This document shows, one piece after another, positions 22,724 through 25,240 of a stretch of 25,240 nt of DNA. Origin of the DNA: Deltaproteobacteria bacterium. Its GTDB lineage: Bacteria > Desulfobacterota > Desulfobaccia > Desulfobaccales > Desulfobaccaceae. The stretch is from NCBI GenBank assembly GCA_016874895.1, contig VGSX01000014.1, positions 1 through 25,240 on the forward strand, written 5' to 3'. Numbering within the stretch: the stretch's first letter is position 1; every line of letters begins with the position of its first letter. The notes under the pieces were generated by a model, which was given only the letters and a program-made list of their open reading frames with translations, was not told the DNA's origin and did not search any database. Position numbers and translations under genes: made by a program.

Positions 22724-24199
22724 ATGACCGCAGACTGGCAGAATTTAACCATTGGCGAGCTTCATCCCCTGATGCGGAAAAAAGAAATTTCGCCGGTGGA
22801 ACTCACCCGGGAGATTCTGGAGAGAATAGCAGCCCTAGACGGAAAATTGCACTGCTATGTGACCGTGGACCAGCAAGGCGCCCTGGCCCAAGCCCGGGAA
22901 GCCGAAAAACGGTGGGCGGACGGCCAGGCGACGCCTCTGACGGGGATACCCCTGGCCATCAAGGACCTTATCGCCACTCGGGGTTTGCGCACCACCTGCG
23001 CCTCCCGGTCCCTGGAGAACTACCTGCCGCCCTATGACGCCACGGTGATGGAGAAATTGCGGCAGGCCGGGGCCGTTATTCTGGGGAAGGTCAATATGGA
23101 TGAATTCGCCATGGGGTCCTCCACCGAGAATTCCGCCTTTGGAGCGACCCTCAATCCCTGGCGGCCGGATCGCATTCCGGGCGGTTCCAGCGGCGGTTCG
23201 GCCGCGGCGGTGGCCGCGGACCTCTGCCTGGCCTCCCTGGGAAGCGACACCGGGGGCTCTATCCGCCAGCCCGCCTCCCACTGCGGCGTGGTGGGTTTAA
23301 AACCCACCTACGGCAGGGTATCCCGCTTCGGCCTGGTAGCCTATGCCAGTTCCCTGGATCAGATAGGCCCCCTGGGTAAAGATGTCACCGACTGCGCCCT
23401 CCTGCTCGAGATTATTGCCGGTTACGACCCCAAAGACTCGACCTCGGCCCCGGTGCCTGTCCCGGATTATGTTCCGGCCCTTAAAGAGGATATCCGGGGC
23501 TTGAAAATCGCGGTGCCCCGGGAATACTTCCTTCCCGGCATGCAACCGGAGGTGGAACAGGCAGTGCGGGCCGCCCTGGCCACCTATACCGCCCTGGGGG
23601 CCGATCTGGTGGAGGTGAGTCTGCCTCATACGGAATATGCCGTGGCCGTTTATTACCTCATTGCCACTGCGGAGGCCAGCTCCAATCTGGCCCGTTATGA
23701 CGGGGTCAAATACGGCTACCGCAACCCTGAGGCCACGGAGCTGATGGACATGTACTATACTACCCGGGCCCAGGGTCTAGGGGCCGAGGTGCGCCGGCGC
23801 ATCATGTTGGGCACCTATGCCCTCTCCGCCGGCTATTATGAGGCCTATTATCAGAAGGCATCCCAGGTGAGGACCCTTATCCGCCGGGATTTTGAGGAAG
23901 TTTTTCGGACCTGCCAGGTGGTGGCCACCCCGGTGGCGCCCACCACGGCGTTTAGGTTGGGGGAAAAGACGGACGACCCTTTGACCATGTATCTTTCTGA
24001 TATATTTACCATATCAGCCAATCTAGCCGGCATTCCGGGCATTTCCCTGCCCTGCGGCCTGGATTCCCTGGGCCTGCCCATCGGGTTGCAACTGCTGGCC
24101 CGGCCTTTTGACGAGGCAACCCTGCTCCGGGCGGCCTACGCCTTTGAGCAGGCCACGGATTTTCATCGTCTCAAGCCCACCGGTTTAAAGGGTATCTAA
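22724..24199 (+). CDS. gatA: Aspartyl/glutamyl-tRNA amidotransferase subunit A (glutaminase)
   Basis: Amidase-signature enzyme that releases ammonia from glutamine for GatB. 491 residues, normal length. The Ser-cisSer-Lys triad is present: Lys80 in PLAIKD, Ser155 in GGSSGGS and Ser179 in DTGGSIRQPA, one residue later than in S. aureus GatA (79/154/178, as I recall). Other family blocks: GKVNMDEFAMGSSTENS, GLKPTYGRVSRFGL, SLDQIGP, and C-terminal GIPGISLPCG with LPIGLQL. GGGAG lies 9 nt before ATG 22724. It is the last gene of gatCA and converges with ruvB. Confidence 0.97.
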   Translation: MTADWQNLTIGELHPLMRKKEISPVELTREILERIAALDGKLHCYVTVDQQGALAQAREAEKRWADGQATPLTGIPLAIKDLIATRGLRTTCASRSLENYLPPYDATVMEKLRQAGAVILGKVNMDEFAMGSSTENSAFGATLNPWRPDRIPGGSSGGSAAAVAADLCLASLGSDTGGSIRQPASHCGVVGLKPTYGRVSRFGLVAYASSLDQIGPLGKDVTDCALLLEIIAGYDPKDSTSAPVPVPDYVPALKEDIRGLKIAVPREYFLPGMQPEVEQAVRAALATYTALGADLVEVSLPHTEYAVAVYYLIATAEASSNLARYDGVKYGYRNPEATELMDMYYTTRAQGLGAEVRRRIMLGTYALSAGYYEAYYQKASQVRTLIRRDFEEVFRTCQVVATPVAPTTAFRLGEKTDDPLTMYLSDIFTISANLAGIPGISLPCGLDSLGLPIGLQLLARPFDEATLLRAAYAFEQATDFHRLKPTGLKGI

Positions 24200-24231
24200 C
24201 CACCCGCCGAAACACTCGTGCCTAATTTGAA

Positions 24232-24287
24232 CGCGGGCCGAGAAAATTAATTTCTTAATAATATTAATTAGTTATAATTCGCCCGCG
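24232..24287. terminator. GC-clamped, AT-rich stem-loop between convergent gatA and ruvB
   Basis: CGCGGGC (24232-24238) pairs perfectly with GCCCGCG (24281-24287), enclosing 42 nt of almost pure A/T with its own AATTAAT/ATTAATT pairing. Its location between two convergent genes suits a bidirectional transcription end, but there is no classic T-run after the GC stem. Confidence 0.4.
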
Positions 24288-24333
24288 AACCATGGAAATA
24301 CTGTTTTAAGTTGATATTCATAAACCATTGCCC

Positions 24334-25240
24334 CTAAAATTCCAGCGACGGCTGCCTGGTGCGTTTGGGCTGCCGGTCAAAATATTCCCGGGCTAATCGA
24401 GTTGCGACCCTGCCCCGGGGGGTCCGGTTTAAAAAGCCGCATTGAATGAGGAAAGGCTCGTACACGTCTTCCAGGGTGTCCCGCTCCTCGCAGAGGGCCG
24501 CGGCCAGGGTATCCACGCCCACCGGCCCGCCGTCGAATTTCTCGATGATGGTGAGCAGGATCCGGCGGTCCATGCGGTCAAAGCCTTGATGATCCACGTC
24601 CAGCAGGTTCAGGGCTGCGTCGGCAATGAGGCGAGTAATGTAACCGTCGCCGTGCACCTGGGCAAAGTCCCTCACCCGTTTAAGCAAACGGTTGGCGATG
24701 CGAGGCGTGCCCCGGGATCGTCGGGCAATCTCCCGGGCCCCGGCGGGGTCGATGTCGATCTGCAGGGCGACTGCGGAGCGGCTGACAATGGCCTGGAGAT
24801 CATCCGGGTGGTAAAATTCCACCCGCAGCATGAGGCCGAAACGGTCCCGCAGGGCCGGGGTGAGCAGGCCAGCCCGGGTGGTAGCCCCAACCAGGGTGAA
24901 GCGGGGAATGTCCAGCCGGATGGCCCGGGCTCCGGGACCCTGGCCGATGATCAGGTCCAGCTTATAATCTTCCATGGCCGGATAGAGGACCTCTTCCACG
25001 ACGTGGGGCAGGCGGTGGATTTCGTCGATGAAGAGGACGTCCCCGGCCTTCTGGTTGGTGAGGAGGGCCGCCAGGTCGCCGGGGCGTTCGATGACCGGTC
25101 CGGAGGTCGTCCGCAACCCCGCCTCCAGTTCCTGGGCGATGATATGGGCCAAGGTGGTCTTGCCCAGGCCGGGATGGCCGTGCAAAAGGATATGATCCAG
25201 GGCCTCGCCCCGGCCCCGGGCCGCGGTGATGGCAAGCCCC
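24334..25240 (-). CDS. ruvB: Holliday junction branch-migration helicase RuvB (partial, 5' end missing)
   Basis: Hexameric AAA+ motor that, with RuvA, drives branch migration of Holliday junctions. 302 codons are present; the N-terminus (about 40 residues in typical RuvB) lies beyond the right edge. The frame is open to the edge: upstream of the P-loop it reads AARGRGEALDHILL, as in RuvB. Seen: Walker A HGHPGLGKTTLA (most RuvB have GPPGLGKTT), Walker B VLFIDEIHRL, sensor GATTRAGLLTPALRDRFG with the Arg finger, SRGTPRIANRLLKRVRDFA, and the C-terminal winged helix ending in the usual QCGFLNRTPRGRVAT. It converges with gatA. Confidence 0.97.
   Translation of the reverse strand, partial: GLAITAARGRGEALDHILLHGHPGLGKTTLAHIIAQELEAGLRTTSGPVIERPGDLAALLTNQKAGDVLFIDEIHRLPHVVEEVLYPAMEDYKLDLIIGQGPGARAIRLDIPRFTLVGATTRAGLLTPALRDRFGLMLRVEFYHPDDLQAIVSRSAVALQIDIDPAGAREIARRSRGTPRIANRLLKRVRDFAQVHGDGYITRLIADAALNLLDVDHQGFDRMDRRILLTIIEKFDGGPVGVDTLAAALCEERDTLEDVYEPFLIQCGFLNRTPRGRVATRLAREYFDRQPKRTRQPSLEF

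Noticed and set aside
1..25240. A defence island, prophage or integrated element
   Set aside because: All recognisable genes are core metabolism, translation, repair or envelope genes; no integrase, transposase, attachment-site duplication or abrupt composition change was seen.

Overview
The window looks like ordinary chromosome from an anaerobic, sulfide-exposed deltaproteobacterium (Desulfobacterota, for example near Desulfobacca or the Syntrophobacteria). This rests on gene content, not on a taxonomic marker. The clues are a Wolinella-type menaquinone-linked succinate dehydrogenase/fumarate reductase, a His-type (sulfide-using) Thi4, a family-4 uracil-DNA glycosylase, indirect Gln/Asn-tRNA charging by GatCAB, and many short GC-rich palindromes and heptamer repeats between genes. 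I see no prophage, insertion sequence, CRISPR array, rRNA or tRNA.

Layout. 1-2408 (-): sdhC then sdhA, overlapping by 4 bp, with sdhA leaving the window on the left. 2723-6139 (-): uppP, gatB and thi4, separated by gaps that hold palindromic repeats. 6360-10550 (+): a GreA-like factor with a structured leader, a large Lon-family protease (COG1067 type) and a class-I methyltransferase. 10559-16480 (-): an exported AMIN-domain protein, a small lipoprotein overlapping a cNMP-binding/rhodanese/MauE-like membrane fusion, a small Rho_N-domain protein, and the slipin/nfeD pair. 16705-20203 (-): family-4 uracil-DNA glycosylase, coaBC, a metallo-beta-lactamase-fold hydrolase and a LysE-type exporter. 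20987-24199 (+): an enolase-superfamily enzyme, then gatC and gatA. 24334-25240 (-): ruvB, cut by the right edge.

How the genes work together. GatB at about 4 kb and GatC/GatA at about 23 kb should form one amidotransferase although they lie in two loci on opposite strands. NfeD (membrane serine protease) and slipin (its usual SPFH partner) form the classical two-gene unit. SdhC and SdhA are two of three subunits of the quinone-linked complex, with SdhB expected just beyond the left edge. The fusion protein and the lipoprotein are translationally coupled and probably work together at the membrane.

Most of the window is housekeeping. The least ordinary items are: (a) the GreA homologue, whose two catalytic acidic tip residues are replaced by Arg and Lys, behind a leader that can fold into nested stems and could mask the ribosome binding site; (b) the cNMP-binding/inactive rhodanese/MauE fusion with its lipoprotein; (c) a heptamer tandem repeat across the start of the uracil-DNA glycosylase gene, where one fewer copy would bring an upstream ATG into frame, in a protein that also has Ser at a usual Fe-S cysteine position; and (d) several families of dispersed palindromes, one with three copies here, two of them identical over 35 bp. 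All structure and function proposals come from reading the sequence by eye; no search or folding was run.
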